A stretch of 64,000 nt of DNA from an uncultured Acidimicrobiales bacterium (lineage in GTDB: Bacteria; Actinomycetota; Acidimicrobiia; Acidimicrobiales; Aldehydirespiratoraceae): assembly GCA_958296055.1 (NCBI GenBank), contig CATQHS010000001.1:2266277-2330276 (forward strand), written 5' to 3'. Positions 7,940 through 23,588 of the stretch are shown in pieces. Both the position numbers and the translations under genes were made by a program. The notes under the pieces are model-generated. The model saw only the letters and a program-made list of their open reading frames with translations, did no database searches and was not told the origin of the DNA. How positions within the stretch are numbered: the stretch's first letter is position 1; every line of letters begins with the position of its first letter.

Positions 7940-9116
7940 CGATGCCGCGTCGAAACAGGCTTCTCCTAATCGGCGCTGTCACCGCTCTCGGGCTGATCGC
8001 GGCGGCCTGCGGCGAGGACGAGGGCGCCCGGGTTCGAGAGATCGGCGCCGCCGATGATTCCGGGTCGGCCAGTGCTACGGCCTCGGCCAGTGCTACGGCC
8101 TCGGCCAGTGCTTCTGGGTCGGCCAGTGCTTCGGCCTCGGCTTCGGCCCCTTCGGGCGGCAGTGCCGCCGCGGCTGGCGACGGCGGCTACCGGTACGCCT
8201 CCAACGTCGACAGCCACCGCTTGGTGGTGGCCGACATCTGCGGCATCGGCGATCTGCTCGACGCCGGCGACTTCGACTCGGCGGCCGCCCTCTACCGGGA
8301 CGGCCGCAACTCGGTCAAGAACGACGGGTCGGTCCGCTCCATCGGGGGCTTCGCCTCCCGCGACGACCGCGCCCACGGCCTTGACGACTACTACGGGACC
8401 CCCGCCCCCCTCGACGACTTCATCAGCGCCGCCCTCGTCGGCGCCGGCGCCTTCGAGGGCGAGACCGATGCGGTCCGGGCCCAGGGCGCGGAGAAGGGCA
8501 TCCAGAACCAGGCCATGGTGGCCTGATTAATCCACGAGCTCAACACCGCCGTCGACAAGGCCGAAGCCGGCGACTTCGACCCGGCCTCCGGCGCGGTCCA
8601 CAACTGGGACGAAGGCTGGGCCTTCTTCCACGGGGCCGAGCCCGGGTGCGCCCCCTACGCCACCGGTGACAAGCAGGCCGCCAACTTCGGCACCACCGGC
8701 GCGGACGGCGAGACGGCCCGGGCCAACGAAGCCATCCTGGCCGCCATGATCGCGGGGCGAGACGCCCTTCTGGGCTCCGACGCGGCCACCGCAAAGGCGG
8801 CCGCGGCCGAGGTGATGCGCAACCTGGTCATCACCTATAGCCAGGCCGCCATTGGCTACGCCGCCCGCATCGAAGGAGACCTGGCCGTCGGCGACGCGGC
8901 CAAGGCCCGCGAGCACCAAGCTGAGGGGCTCGCGTTCTGGCGGGTGATCGAAGCATGGGTCGTGCCCGCCGGCGCCGACGGCGACGCCATCAACGCCATC
9001 TTCGCTTGGCCAACGAGCCGGGCGCCAACGGCTTCGGCGGCGAGGTGCGGGCCGCGCTCCAACCGGCGCTTGATGCTCTCGGCATCAGCGGCGCCGACAT
9101 CGGCGAGCTGCAGTAG
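7936..9116 (+). pseudogene. Broken FEA1-like (low-iron-inducible periplasmic) lipoprotein gene
   Basis: The ATG at 7936 overlaps the previous stop. The product starts with a lipoprotein signal (LIAAAC) and a Ser/Ala repeat linker (about residues 43-75). The body resembles the FEA1 family, with GGFASRDD, YYGTPAPLDDFI, HELNTAVDKAEAG, VHNWDEGWAFFHGAEPG and RNLVITYSQAA. An in-frame TGA at 8524-8526 replaces what context suggests is a Trp codon before LIHELNTAV. A one-base loss near 9005 shifts frame before what would read ANEPGANGFGGEVRAALQ. The shifted frame ends at TAG 9114. Two lesions indicate decay. The iron context supports the family call, which I make from memory of the family pattern. 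Confidence 0.6.
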
Positions 9117-9309
9117 ACCGCGATGTGACCACCGGGGTGCCGGCGAGATTTGTTCGCCCTCGGCGTTGGTCGGACGGCGGCGGCCCGGTAGCCTCCCTCT
9201 CACCGTGGTCGTCTGTGCGCGTGATGTGAGGATTGCTCTCTTGACCACGCGCGCCCGAACGACTTTGTGACGTCCTTGCCGGTCGGCCCCCAACTCCCCA
9301 GGAGCCCCA
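9117..9309 (+). promoter_or_regulatory. Intergenic region before rpoB, likely promoter
   Basis: The 193 bases hold no convincing gene. A TTGACC hexamer at 9241-9246 is followed 17 bases later by the poor -10 TTTGTG. Because rpoB is separated here from rplJ-rplL, it needs its own promoter, and this is the only non-coding stretch available apart from read-through of the decayed upstream gene. Confidence 0.35.
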
Positions 9310-12300
9310 GTGACTGCACGCGCCGCTTCACGCGAACGCTACTCGTTCGGCACTCTCACCGAGATGCTCGAGCTGCCCGACCTCATCGCCATCCAGCGCG
9401 ACAGCTTCAAGCGGCTGCTGGACGAGGGCCTCACCCAGACCTTCCGTGACATCTCGCCCATAAAAGACTTCTCCGAGACCCTCCAGCTCGAGCTGGAGTT
9501 CGATCCCGACGACGAGGATCTGCATGTGCCGGAGAAATTCACGGTGGAGGAGTGCAAAGAGAAGGACATGACCTACTCCGCGCCCATCTTCGTGCGGGCC
9601 CGGTTCATGAATGCCAACACCGGCGAGATCAAGGAGCAGACGGTCTTCATGGGCGACTTCCCCATGATGACCGACCAGGGCACGTTCATCATCAACGGCA
9701 CCGAGCGGGTGGTGGTCTCCCAGTTGGTCCGGTCGCCCGGCGTGATCTTCCAGCCCGGCGAGAGGTTCAGACTCCGCAACCTGTCAAAGCACCAGCTCGT
9801 CACCGCCACCATCCACCCCTACCGGGGCGAGTGGATGGAGTTGGACGTCGAGCAAAAGCCGGGCAAGGACGTCACCGCCGGGGCCCGGGTGGCCCGCAAG
9901 CGGCGCCTGAGCCTGTTCGTCCTGCTGAGGGCGCTGGGCTACGACGAGCAGAACGAGCCCGGCTTCCTGCCCCGTTTCGTGGAGTACTTCGACTTCCTCC
10001 AAGGCCAGTGGGAGAAGACCTGCGACGTCGCCCCCACCCAAGAAGACGCCCTGCTAGAGATCTACAAGCGGGCCCGGCCGGGCGAGCCGGCCACGGTAGA
10101 GGCGGCCCGGGCCTACTTCCGCAACGCTTTCTTCGAGCCCCGCCGCTACGACCTGGGTCCGGTCGGACGGCACAAGTTGAACCGCAAACTCGGGCCCGAA
10201 CTCGACTTCGTCCAAGAGAAGTTCGGCATTGAGCTGGACCGGTCCGACCCAAAGGTGCTGTCGCGCTGCGAGGTACTGGCCACGGCCACCTACCTGCTCA
10301 ACCTGGCCAAGGTCGAGCCCGGCTACGGGCTCGACGACCAGGACAACTTCGCCAACCGGCGGATCCGCAGCGTGGGCGAGCTCATCCAGAACCAGGTCCG
10401 CATCGGCCTGTCCCGTATGGAGCGGGTGGTGCGCGAGCGCATGACCACCCAGGACGTGGAGGCCATCACCCCCCAGACGCTCATCAACATCCGCCCGGTC
10501 GTGGCCTCTATCAAAGAGTTCTTCGGGACCTCCCAGCTCTCGCAGTTCATGGACCAGGTCAACCCCCTGTCCGGGCTCACCCACCGCCGCCGGCTCTCGG
10601 CCCTCGGCCCGGGCGGTCTGAGCCGGGAGCGGGCCGGTTTCGAGGTGCGCGACGTCCACTTCTCCCACTACGGGCGGATGTGCCCGATCGAGACCCCCGA
10701 GGGCCCCAACATCGGGCTGATCGGCGGTCTGGCCTCCTACGCCCGGGTCAACCGGTTCGGCTTCATCGAGTCGCCCTACCGGAGGGTCACCGACGGCCGG
10801 GTCACCGACGAGATCGTGTATCTGGCCGCGGACGACGAGGAGGAGTACGTGGTCGCCCAGGCCAACGCCCCCATCGATGCCGAGGGTCGCTTCATCAACC
10901 CCCGGGTGTTGGTCCGCCGCTCGCCCCAGGCCGCCTCCATCCGGGATCTGGGCCTGCAGCTCGAGCGGGAGGTGTTCTTCGGGGCCACCACCGAGATCTC
11001 CTACATTCCCCCCGACGAGGTCCAGTTGATGGATGTCTCGCCCAAGCAGATCGTCTCGGTGGCCACCGCCTTGATCCCGTTCCTGGAGCACGACGACGCC
11101 AACCGGGCCCTGATGGGGGCCAACATGCAGCGCCAGGCCGTGCCCCTGCTGCAGGCCGAGGCCCCCTACATCGGCACCGGGATCGAGGCCCGGGCCGCCC
11201 GGGACGCGGCCGACATGATCATCGCCGCCGAGAACGGCAAGGTGGTCGAACTCGACGGCGACCGCATGGTGGTCGAGTACGCCAAGTCAGGCCGCCGGGA
11301 CATGAGGCTCAAGAAGTTCCAGCGTTCCAACCAGGACACCTGCGTCAGCCAGCGGCCCCTGGTGCGCCGGGGCGGCCGGTTCAAGAAGGGCGAGGTCCTG
11401 GCCGACGGGCCCTCCACGGTGAACGGCGAACTGGCCCTGGGCAAGAACCTGCTCGTCGCCTTCATGCCCTGGGAGGGCTACAACTTCGAGGACGCCATCA
11501 TCTTGTCGGAGCGGCTCGTTCGCGACGACGTGCTCACCTCGATCCACATCCATGAGCACGAGATCGACGCCCGCGACACCAAGCTGGGCGCCGAGGAGAT
11601 CACTCGGGACATCCCCAACCTCTCCGACGACATCTTGGCCGACCTCGACTCCAGGGGCATCATCAGAGTGGGGGCCGAGGTCGGTCCCGGCGATGTGCTA
11701 GTGGGCAAGGTCACGCCCAAGGGAGAGACGGAGCTGACCCCCGAGGAGCGCCTGCTGCGGGCCATCTTCGGCGAAAAGGCCCGCGAAGTTCGCGACACTT
11801 CGCTGAAGGTGCCCCACGGCGAGGGCGGCAAGGTCATCGACGTCAAGGTGTTCGATCGCGACCAGGCCCACGAGCTGCCGCCCGGTGTCAACCAGCTCGT
11901 GCGGGTCTACGTGGCCCAGAAGCGCAAGATCAGCGCGGGCGACAAGCTGGCCGGCCGCCACGGCAACAAAGGCGTCATCTCCCGGATACTCCCGGTGGAG
12001 GACATGCCCTTCACCGCCGACGGCACCCCCGTCGACATCATCCTCAGCCCCTTGGGGGTGCCGTCGCGCATGAACGTGGGCCAGGTGCTCGAAGCCCACC
12101 TCGGCTACTGCGCCCGGTGGGGCTGGAACGTCGACGGCGAACAGGTGGGCGCCGATCCCGTCGCCGGCGCCGCGGGCAAGACCCGGATCACCACCCCGCC
12201 GGCCGTGTTCGTCTCCACCCCGGTGTTCGACGGCGCCAAGTGGGATGAGAAGGAGCAGGCCGGCGGCCACCCGACCATCGTCGAGATCCTCGAGAACCTC

Positions 12301-12882
12301 AACCCCGAGTCCCCGCGGGGCGAGCGGCTCATCGGCACCGACGGCAAGCAGACTCTGTACAACGGCCGCACCGGCGAGCCCTACGACAACCCGGTGATGA
12401 CCGGCTACGTCTACATGCTCAAGCTGGCCCATCTCGTCGATGACAAGATCCACGCCCGCTCTACCGGCCCCTACTCGATGATCACCCAGCAGCCGCTGGG
12501 GGGCAAGGCCCAGTTCGGGGGCCAGCGCTTCGGTGAGATGGAGGTGTGGGCCCTCGAGGCCTACGGAGCGGCCTACTGCCTCCAGGAGCTGCTCACCATC
12601 AAGTCCGACGACGTGCTGGGCCGGGCCCGGGTCTACGAGGCGATCGTCAAGGGGGAGAACGTCCCCGAACCCGGCATCCCTGAGAGTTTCAAAGTGCTCA
12701 TCAAGGAGATGCAGTCACTGTGCCTCAACGTCGAGGTCCTGTCCCGCAGCGGCGAGGAGATCGAGATGCGCGAGCTGGACGAGGAGACCTTCCGCACCGT
12801 GGAAGAGCTGGGAATCGATCTGCAGCGCCCCGAGCGGGGCAGCGACGAGGAAGACGCCGCCCGCGCCGCGGCCCGAGCCTGA
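9310..12882 (+). CDS. rpoB: DNA-directed RNA polymerase subunit beta
   Basis: Catalytic beta subunit of RNA polymerase, 1190 residues, GTG start. The rifampicin region reads [31 protein letters not shown]. The position that is Asn518 in E. coli is Val417 here, and Lys527 is Arg426; Asp516, His526 and Ser531 are kept. Later motifs include [17 protein letters not shown] and the C-terminal [27 protein letters not shown]. It ends with an acidic/Ala tail. rpoC follows after 16 bases. Confidence 0.98.
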   Translation: MTARAASRERYSFGTLTEMLELPDLIAIQRDSFKRLLDEGLTQTFRDISPIKDFSETLQLELEFDPDDEDLHVPEKFTVEECKEKDMTYSAPIFVRARFMNANTGEIKEQTVFMGDFPMMTDQGTFIINGTERVVVSQLVRSPGVIFQPGERFRLRNLSKHQLVTATIHPYRGEWMELDVEQKPGKDVTAGARVARKRRLSLFVLLRALGYDEQNEPGFLPRFVEYFDFLQGQWEKTCDVAPTQEDALLEIYKRARPGEPATVEAARAYFRNAFFEPRRYDLGPVGRHKLNRKLGPELDFVQEKFGIELDRSDPKVLSRCEVLATATYLLNLAKVEPGYGLDDQDNFANRRIRSVGELIQNQVRIGLSRMERVVRERMTTQDVEAITPQTLINIRPVVASIKEFFGTSQLSQFMDQVNPLSGLTHRRRLSALGPGGLSRERAGFEVRDVHFSHYGRMCPIETPEGPNIGLIGGLASYARVNRFGFIESPYRRVTDGRVTDEIVYLAADDEEEYVVAQANAPIDAEGRFINPRVLVRRSPQAASIRDLGLQLEREVFFGATTEISYIPPDEVQLMDVSPKQIVSVATALIPFLEHDDANRALMGANMQRQAVPLLQAEAPYIGTGIEARAARDAADMIIAAENGKVVELDGDRMVVEYAKSGRRDMRLKKFQRSNQDTCVSQRPLVRRGGRFKKGEVLADGPSTVNGELALGKNLLVAFMPWEGYNFEDAIILSERLVRDDVLTSIHIHEHEIDARDTKLGAEEITRDIPNLSDDILADLDSRGIIRVGAEVGPGDVLVGKVTPKGETELTPEERLLRAIFGEKAREVRDTSLKVPHGEGGKVIDVKVFDRDQAHELPPGVNQLVRVYVAQKRKISAGDKLAGRHGNKGVISRILPVEDMPFTADGTPVDIILSPLGVPSRMNVGQVLEAHLGYCARWGWNVDGEQVGADPVAGAAGKTRITTPPAVFVSTPVFDGAKWDEKEQAGGHPTIVEILENLNPESPRGERLIGTDGKQTLYNGRTGEPYDNPVMTGYVYMLKLAHLVDDKIHARSTGPYSMITQQPLGGKAQFGGQRFGEMEVWALEAYGAAYCLQELLTIKSDDVLGRARVYEAIVKGENVPEPGIPESFKVLIKEMQSLCLNVEVLSRSGEEIEMRELDEETFRTVEELGIDLQRPERGSDEEDAARAAARA

Positions 12883-12898
12883 AGGGGCGGAACCGACC

Positions 12899-16825
<3,927 letters not shown>

Positions 16826-16907
16826 CCTGCTCGTATGCTTTCGGGCCGGCCCGGCGAATCGGGCCCCGGCCCGCCCCGACGGCAGGAACCCCTACGACAG
16901 GAACGCT

Positions 16908-17279
16908 GTGCCCACCATCCAGCAACTGGTCCGCAAGGGCCGTCAGTCCAAGCGCCGGAAGGAATCGACCCCCGCCCTCGGCGGCGCGCCCCAGCGCCGG
17001 GGAGTGTGCACCCGCGTCTACACCGCCACTCCCAAGAAGCCGAACTCGGCCCTGCGCAAGGTGGCCAGGGTGAGGCTCACCAGCGGAGTGGAGATCACCG
17101 CCTACATACCGGGCGAGGGCCACAATCTCCAAGAGCACTCGATAGTGCTGGTGCGGGGCGGCCGGGTGAGAGATCTGCCCGGAGTCCGCTACAAGGTGGT
17201 GAGGGGCGCGCTGGACACCTCGGGCGTCCGCGAGCGTAAGAAGGCCCGCAGCCGCTACGGCGTCAAGAGGGAGTCCTGA
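16908..17279 (+). CDS. rpsL: 30S ribosomal protein S12
   Basis: Decoding-centre protein, 123 residues, GTG start after a CAGGAA site. It has [22 protein letters not shown] (Lys43 kept) and EGHNLQEHS. In the second streptomycin loop it reads [13 protein letters not shown], with Arg at position 88 (codon AGA at 17169-17171), where most bacteria have Lys. It ends with [11 protein letters not shown]. It opens the str operon with rpsG, whose start follows the stop by 1 base. Confidence 0.97.
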   Translation: MPTIQQLVRKGRQSKRRKESTPALGGAPQRRGVCTRVYTATPKKPNSALRKVARVRLTSGVEITAYIPGEGHNLQEHSIVLVRGGRVRDLPGVRYKVVRGALDTSGVRERKKARSRYGVKRES

Positions 17280-17280
17280 C

Positions 17281-17751
17281 GTGGCCCGCAAGGGACCGGC
17301 AGCCCGCCGGGAACTCCAGCCCGACCCGATCCACAAGTCGGTGCTCGTCACCCAGTTCGTCAACAAGGTGCTCGTCCGGGGCAAGCGCACCCTGGCCGAG
17401 CGGATCGTGCACGGGGCCCTCGACATCGTCGGATCCAAGACCGGGACCGAGCCGGTCGGCGTCCTCAAGCGGGCCGTCGATAACGTCCGGCCCCAGCTCG
17501 AGGTGCGCAGCCGGCGGGTGGGCGGCGCCACCTACCAGGTCCCGGTAGAAGTGCGCCCCCGCCGGGCCACCACCCTGGCCGTGCGCTGGATTGTCGGCTA
17601 CGCCCGGAACCGTCGGGAGCGCACCATGGAAGAGCGGCTGGCCAACGAGATAATGGACGCTGCCAACGAGATAGGCGCCTCGGTCAAGCGCCGCGAGGAC
17701 CTCCAAAAGATGGCCGAGTCGAACAAGGCGTTCGCCCACTACCGCTGGTAG
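17281..17751 (+). CDS. rpsG: 30S ribosomal protein S7
   Basis: Primary 16S rRNA-binding protein that organises the 30S head. The 156 residues match the family length, with [42 protein letters not shown] and RWIVGYAR. The GTG at 17281 sits 1 base after rpsL. fusA starts about 100 bases later, past a GC-rich gap with short inverted repeats that could carry regulatory structure. Confidence 0.97.
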   Translation: MARKGPAARRELQPDPIHKSVLVTQFVNKVLVRGKRTLAERIVHGALDIVGSKTGTEPVGVLKRAVDNVRPQLEVRSRRVGGATYQVPVEVRPRRATTLAVRWIVGYARNRRERTMEERLANEIMDAANEIGASVKRREDLQKMAESNKAFAHYRW

Positions 17752-17851
17752 GCGCGGCCGGGGGCGGCGCCCGTCGCCGCCTTCAGGCCCGCCGCGGCCG
17801 GCCGCGGGCCGAGTCCCGCGGCGTGACAGGCATTTGAGGATCGCAGAAGAG

Positions 17852-19936
17852 ATGGCTGACAACCGTTATCCGCTTGAGCGGACGCGCAACATCGGGATCA
17901 TGGCCCACATCGACGCGGGCAAGACCACCACCACCGAGCGGATCCTCTACTACACGGGCCGCAACTACAAGATCGGCGAGGTCCACGACGGGGCCGCCAC
18001 CATGGATTGGATGGACCAGGAGCAGGAGCGGGGCATCACCATCACCTCCGCGGCCACCCACTGCATCTGGAACGACCACCGCATCAACATCATCGACACC
18101 CCCGGCCACGTCGACTTCACCATCGAGGTCGAGCGCTCGCTGCGGGTCTTGGACGGCGCGGTGGCCGTCTTCGACGGGGTGGCCGGGGTGGAACCCCAGA
18201 CCGAGACGGTGTGGCGCCAGGCCGACCGCTACGGCGTGCCCCGCATGTGCTTCGTCAACAAGATGGACCGCACCGGCGCCGACTTCCATCACGTGCTGGA
18301 CACGATCGTCCAGCGCCTCACCGCCGACGCCGTCGTCGTCCAGTTGCCCATCGGGGCCGAGTCCGGCTACCGGGGGGTGGTCGACCTGGTGCAGATGAAG
18401 GCTCTGACCTGGAGCGGCGACGACCTGGGCGCCACCTGGGCCACCGCGGACGTGCCCGCGGAGATGGCCGACGAGGCCGAGCTGTACCGCCACGATCTGC
18501 TCGAGAAGCTCTCAGACCACGACGAGGGGATCCTCGAGAAGTTCCTCGACGACGACGAGATCTCCGAAGCCGAGATCAAGGCGGCCATTCGCCGGGCCAC
18601 CGTCGCCGGCGATCTGATCCCGGTCCTCAACGGCACCGCCTTCAAGAACAAGGGGGTGCAGCCGCTGCTGGACGCAGTGATCGACTACCTGCCGTCTCCG
18701 CTGGACGTGGCCGCCGTCGTCGGCCGCGACCCCTCCTCGGGGGCCGAGACCACCCGGCGGCCCTGCGCCGCCGAGCCTTTCGCCGCGCTGGCCTTCAAGA
18801 TCATGACCGATCCCCACGTCGGCAAGCTCACCTACTTCCGGGTCTACAGCGGCGCCCTGGGCAAGGGGGGCCAAGTGCTCAACACCCGGACCGGGGCCAA
18901 GGAGCGGGTGGGCCGCATACTGGAGATGCACGCCAACGACCGGGTCGACCTTGACGCCATCGGCCCCGGCGACATCGCGGCCGCGGTCGGCATCAAGGAA
19001 TGCCGCACCGGCGACACTCTGTGCCACCCGGCCCGGCCCATCGTCTTGGAAAGCCTCGATTACCCCGACCCGGTGATCGACGTGGCGGTGGAGCCCCGCT
19101 CCAAGGCCGACCAGGACAAGATGTCCAAGGCCCTGCAGGCGCTGTCCGAGGAGGACCCGACCTTCAGGGTTCGCACCGACGCCGAGACGGCCCAGACCAT
19201 CATCGCGGGCATGGGCGAGCTGCACCTAGAGGTCTTGGTCGAGCGCATGACCCGCGAGTTCAACGTCTCCGCCAACGTGGGCAAGCCCCAGGTCGCCTAC
19301 CGGGAGACGATCACCAGGCCGGTGATCGGCCACACTTACGCCCACCGCAAGCAGACGGGGGGCTCCGGCCAGTTCGCGGTGGTGAAGGCCACGCTCGAGC
19401 CCAACCCCGGCGGCGAGTACACCTTCGACTCCACCGTCACCGGCGGCGCCATTCCCAAGGAGTTCGTCAAGCCGGTCGGCGACGGCATCCGGGAGGCCAT
19501 GAGCAACGGGGTGCTGGCCGGGTTCCCGACCGTGGACGTCAAGGTCACGCTCACCGACGGCCGCAGCCACGACGTCGATTCGTCGGAGCTGGCCTTCAAG
19601 ATCGCGGGCAGCGCCTGGTTCCGCGAGGCGGCGGCCCGGGCCAAGCCCATCCTGCTGGAGCCGGTCATGGCCGTCGAGATCGTCACCCCCGACGACTACC
19701 TCGGCGATGTGGTGGGCGACCTGAACGCCCGCCGGGGCCAGGTGCAGGGCACCGAGCAGCGGGGCGCCAATCGGGTCGTCGACGCGTTGGTGCCGTTGTC
19801 GGAGATGTTCGGGTACAGTACCGATCTGCGTTCGCGCACCCAGGGGCGGGCCACGTACACGATGCATTTCGACTCGTACAGGCCCACGCCTGCCAACGTC
19901 CAGGAAGAGATCGTGGCCCGCGCCCGCGGCAAATGA
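17852..19936 (+). CDS. fusA: Elongation factor G
   Basis: Translocation GTPase, 694 residues. G1 is [15 protein letters not shown]3 DTPGHVDF, G4 NKMDRTGAD. Domain IV and V motifs ([35 protein letters not shown]) follow. The frame opens earlier at a TTG (17834), but the ATG at 17852, behind GCAGAAGAG, gives the normal N-terminus [19 protein letters not shown]. Only one EF-G gene is present here. Confidence 0.98.
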   Translation: MADNRYPLERTRNIGIMAHIDAGKTTTTERILYYTGRNYKIGEVHDGAATMDWMDQEQERGITITSAATHCIWNDHRINIIDTPGHVDFTIEVERSLRVLDGAVAVFDGVAGVEPQTETVWRQADRYGVPRMCFVNKMDRTGADFHHVLDTIVQRLTADAVVVQLPIGAESGYRGVVDLVQMKALTWSGDDLGATWATADVPAEMADEAELYRHDLLEKLSDHDEGILEKFLDDDEISEAEIKAAIRRATVAGDLIPVLNGTAFKNKGVQPLLDAVIDYLPSPLDVAAVVGRDPSSGAETTRRPCAAEPFAALAFKIMTDPHVGKLTYFRVYSGALGKGGQVLNTRTGAKERVGRILEMHANDRVDLDAIGPGDIAAAVGIKECRTGDTLCHPARPIVLESLDYPDPVIDVAVEPRSKADQDKMSKALQALSEEDPTFRVRTDAETAQTIIAGMGELHLEVLVERMTREFNVSANVGKPQVAYRETITRPVIGHTYAHRKQTGGSGQFAVVKATLEPNPGGEYTFDSTVTGGAIPKEFVKPVGDGIREAMSNGVLAGFPTVDVKVTLTDGRSHDVDSSELAFKIAGSAWFREAAARAKPILLEPVMAVEIVTPDDYLGDVVGDLNARRGQVQGTEQRGANRVVDALVPLSEMFGYSTDLRSRTQGRATYTMHFDSYRPTPANVQEEIVARARGK

Positions 19937-19995
19937 CTGGCGCAGCCACCGGACCGATAACCACAACCAAGGACCAGGAGCCGAGAGGGTAGGAA

Positions 19996-21183
<1,188 letters not shown>

Positions 21184-21230
21184 TCTGGATTCGCCGAGCC
21201 GCCGGAGCGATGGGGTAGGGGCGCCGAGAC

Positions 21231-21569
21231 ATGGCCGCCGGGCAGCGGATCCGCATCCGTCTCAAGGCTTACGACCACGAGATCATCGACCAGTCGACCA
21301 AGAAGATCGTCGAGACGGTCAAGCGCACCCGGGCCGAGCTGCGGGGGCCCATCCCGCTGCCCACCGAGAAGCACCGCTACACCGTGGTTCGGTCGCCCTT
21401 CAAGGACAAGGACTCGCGGGAGCACTTCGAGATGCGCATCCACAAGCGCCTGCTCGACATCCTCGATCCGTCCCCCAAGACGGTCGACTCGCTCCAGCGC
21501 CTCGACTTGCCCGCGGGCGTCGACATCGAGCTGAAGATCCAACAGGCCCGCCCGGCCAAGTCCGACTGA
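21231..21569 (+). CDS. rpsJ: 30S ribosomal protein S10
   Basis: S10 of the 30S head, also the NusE transcription factor. 112 residues with [44 protein letters not shown] and IHKRLLDI. It follows tuf by 47 bases. Normally rplC follows at once. Here a gene on the other strand and about 1.38 kb separate them, so rpsJ ends the str transcript rather than starting the S10 operon. Confidence 0.97.
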   Translation: MAAGQRIRIRLKAYDHEIIDQSTKKIVETVKRTRAELRGPIPLPTEKHRYTVVRSPFKDKDSREHFEMRIHKRLLDILDPSPKTVDSLQRLDLPAGVDIELKIQQARPAKSD

Positions 21570-21588
21570 GAGCCGGACCGGCTGCTTC

Positions 21589-21616
21589 AGCCGTCCGGGC
21601 CTAGCCGTCCGGGCCT
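21589..21616. repeat. 14-bp tandem duplication at the rpsJ/permease convergent junction
   Basis: The unit AGCCGTCCGGGCCT is present twice in direct tandem (21589-21602, 21603-21616). The permease stop codon (CTA on the plus strand, 21601-21603) spans the junction of the copies. Same unit length as at 1588 and 43242, but a different sequence. Confidence 0.85.
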
Positions 21617-22737
21617 GGGCCCGGCGCCTTTGCTGTCTTTGCCTCTGACTGCTCGACCCGCAGTGACGAGACGAAGGCCTGCACGGTGGCGGCAAAGGGC
21701 AGGGCCAGCAGCGCACCCACGATCCCCATAAGGGCGGACCCGGCGATGACGGCGCCGAAGGCGACGGCCACGTGGATCTCCATGGTGTGGGCGGTGATCC
21801 GGGGGGAGAGCAGATAGTTCTCGACCTGCTGGTAGACGAAGATCGTTATCAGCACCCACAGGCCGGTGAGGGGCTGGGCCAGCAGGGCGATGAGAACGGG
21901 GAGAGCGCCGGCGATGTAGGTCCCGATCACCGGGATGAACTGGGAGATGACCCCCACCCAAAGCGCCAGGGGCAGCGGGAAGGGCACATCCAGCAAGATG
22001 AACAAGATCCAGTGGAACAGAGCCGAGATCACGGCCAGCACGGTGCGGGAATAGATGTAGCCGCCCGTCTTGTCCATGGCCAGATCCCAGATCTCCAGCA
22101 CCATGTCGCGGCGGCGTTCGTTGAGGAACGAGCACACCACCCGGCGGACCTTGGGCCCCTCCGCCACCAGGTAGAAGGTGAACAGGGCCACGGTGAAGAC
22201 TTGGAAGATCAGTCCGAAGATCGCGGCGCTGGCGTTGAGCACGTTGCCCGCCACCCGGGTGGCCAGGCTCTGCACGTTGCCGCCGGTGAGGAACTGCTCT
22301 TGCAGTTGGTCGAATTCGATGTCGGCGTTGAAGGTGTCGTTGACCCAGGTCTCGATGTCGTCGAGGTAGCCCGGGACCTCGTCCACGAAATCGTTGATCT
22401 GGGTGGCCAGAGCCGTGCCGATGGCGGTGGAGAAGCCGGCCAGGGCGGCCAGGATGACGAGGAACACGATCAGGGTGCCCAGGCCCCGCCTGATGCCGCG
22501 CCGGGCCATCCGGTTGACCGCTGGCTCGATGGCGAAGGACAGGAACAGCGAGATCACCAGCATGATGATCAGGGACCGCAGGGACCGCAGGGCCCCCATC
22601 CCGTAGTAGACGACCAAGCCCCCACCCCAGAACAGCAGGATGGACCGCTTGACCAGCTTCGCCACCGAATCGATCCCCCTGGGATCGGCCCCGGTCTCGG
22701 GCGAGGCGTTATCGCCAGCGGCGGGGGGCGATGCCAT
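21601..22737 (-). CDS. AI-2E/PerM family permease
   Basis: Membrane protein of the UPF0118 family (TqsA, PerM and Na/H-antiporter-like members), 378 residues from ATG 22737; an upstream extension to 22815 is unlikely. About eight hydrophobic segments are visible, with a large extracytoplasmic region (about residues 120-200) and the family signature LLDVPFPLPLALWVGVISQFIPVIGTYIAG. The late motif GALLALPFAATVQAF is typical. Its substrate cannot be told from sequence. It lies antisense inside what is normally one S10 operon. Confidence 0.88.
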   Translation of the reverse strand: MASPPAAGDNASPETGADPRGIDSVAKLVKRSILLFWGGGLVVYYGMGALRSLRSLIIMLVISLFLSFAIEPAVNRMARRGIRRGLGTLIVFLVILAALAGFSTAIGTALATQINDFVDEVPGYLDDIETWVNDTFNADIEFDQLQEQFLTGGNVQSLATRVAGNVLNASAAIFGLIFQVFTVALFTFYLVAEGPKVRRVVCSFLNERRRDMVLEIWDLAMDKTGGYIYSRTVLAVISALFHWILFILLDVPFPLPLALWVGVISQFIPVIGTYIAGALPVLIALLAQPLTGLWVLITIFVYQQVENYLLSPRITAHTMEIHVAVAFGAVIAGSALMGIVGALLALPFAATVQAFVSSLRVEQSEAKTAKAPGPGPDG

Positions 22738-22875
22738 CGGGCCGACCGTAGCAGGCGACCGGCGGCGGCCGGGGCGGGCCCGGGTGGTTGGGGCCGGTCC
22801 GGCTCGCTGGTACATTGGCCGGTCGCATCCGAAGTCCGCTCAGGCCCGAGGGAACCGTGCGGCACAATCGAGCAT

Positions 22876-22929
22876 CGCTCCGCCGGGCTCGCCCGAGCGG
22901 AGCGTTCGCGTGAGCGGCCGCTCACGCGA
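22876..22929 (+). promoter_or_regulatory. Two strong hairpins directly upstream of rplC
   Basis: The first hairpin has arms CGCTCCGC (22876-22883) and GCGGAGCG (22897-22904), with a nested CGGG-CCCG stem in its loop. The second is a perfect 24-bp palindrome at 22906-22929 (half-site TCGCGTGAGCGG). Only 20 bases separate it from the rplC ATG. This fits a leader controlling the rplC-rplD operon or a protein-binding site. Confidence 0.6.
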
Positions 22930-22949
22930 GAGGGGCGACGAGACGAGCC

Positions 22950-23588
22950 ATGGCCACCAAGGCGATCGTGGGCACCAAGATCGGGATGACCCAGGTCTGG
23001 GACGACGACAACCGGGTCGTTCCCGTCACCGTGCTGTCCGTCTCCCCCTGCCGGGTGGTTCAGATCAAGACCCCCGAGAGCGACGGCTACAGCGCCATCC
23101 AGGTCACCTTCGGGACCCGGGACCCGTCCCGGCTCACCCGGCCCGAGGCCGGCCACTTCGACGGGGCCGGGGTCCCCCCGGGTCGCAAGGTCCTCGAGCT
23201 TCGCCTCGACGACGTGAGCGAATACGCCGTGGGCCAGCAGATCGGCGCCGACCTGTGGGCCTCGGGCGAGAAGGTGGACGTGACCGCGGTGTCCAAGGGC
23301 CGGGGGTTCACCGGGGTCATGAAGCGGCACGGCTTCAAGGGGCAGCCCGCCGGCCACGGCGCCCACAAGGTCCACCGCAAGCCGGGAGCGATCGGCCAGT
23401 GCGCCACCCCCTCCCGGGTCTTCAAGGGCAAGAAGCTTCCGGGCCGCTCCGGCGCGGCCAGGGTGACCACGCTCAATCTGGAGGTGGTCAAGTCCGACTT
23501 CGAGGCTGAGGTGATGCTGGTCAGGGGTTCGGTGCCCGGGCCGGCTGGCGGGACCGTCGTGGTCCGCGACGCGGTGAAGGCCGCCTGA
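22950..23588 (+). CDS. rplC: 50S ribosomal protein L3
   Basis: Early-assembly 23S rRNA-binding protein, 212 residues. The start MATKAIVGTKIGMTQVWDD is canonical, and the peptidyl-transferase loop GFKGQPAGHGAHKVHRKPG is intact. First gene of the long r-protein operon here. Its stop overlaps the rplD ATG by one base (TGATG). Confidence 0.97.
   Translation: MATKAIVGTKIGMTQVWDDDNRVVPVTVLSVSPCRVVQIKTPESDGYSAIQVTFGTRDPSRLTRPEAGHFDGAGVPPGRKVLELRLDDVSEYAVGQQIGADLWASGEKVDVTAVSKGRGFTGVMKRHGFKGQPAGHGAHKVHRKPGAIGQCATPSRVFKGKKLPGRSGAARVTTLNLEVVKSDFEAEVMLVRGSVPGPAGGTVVVRDAVKAA

Noticed and set aside
8050..8160. Ser/Ala repeat in the FEA1-like gene as a separate repeat element
   Set aside because: It is an in-frame low-complexity linker after a lipoprotein signal, common in actinobacterial surface lipoproteins.
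8524..8526. In-frame TGA as selenocysteine or as Trp
   Set aside because: Other genes use TGG for Trp and end in TGA as normal. No selenocysteine motif context is expected, and a second lesion (frameshift near 9005) indicates plain gene decay or sequencing error.
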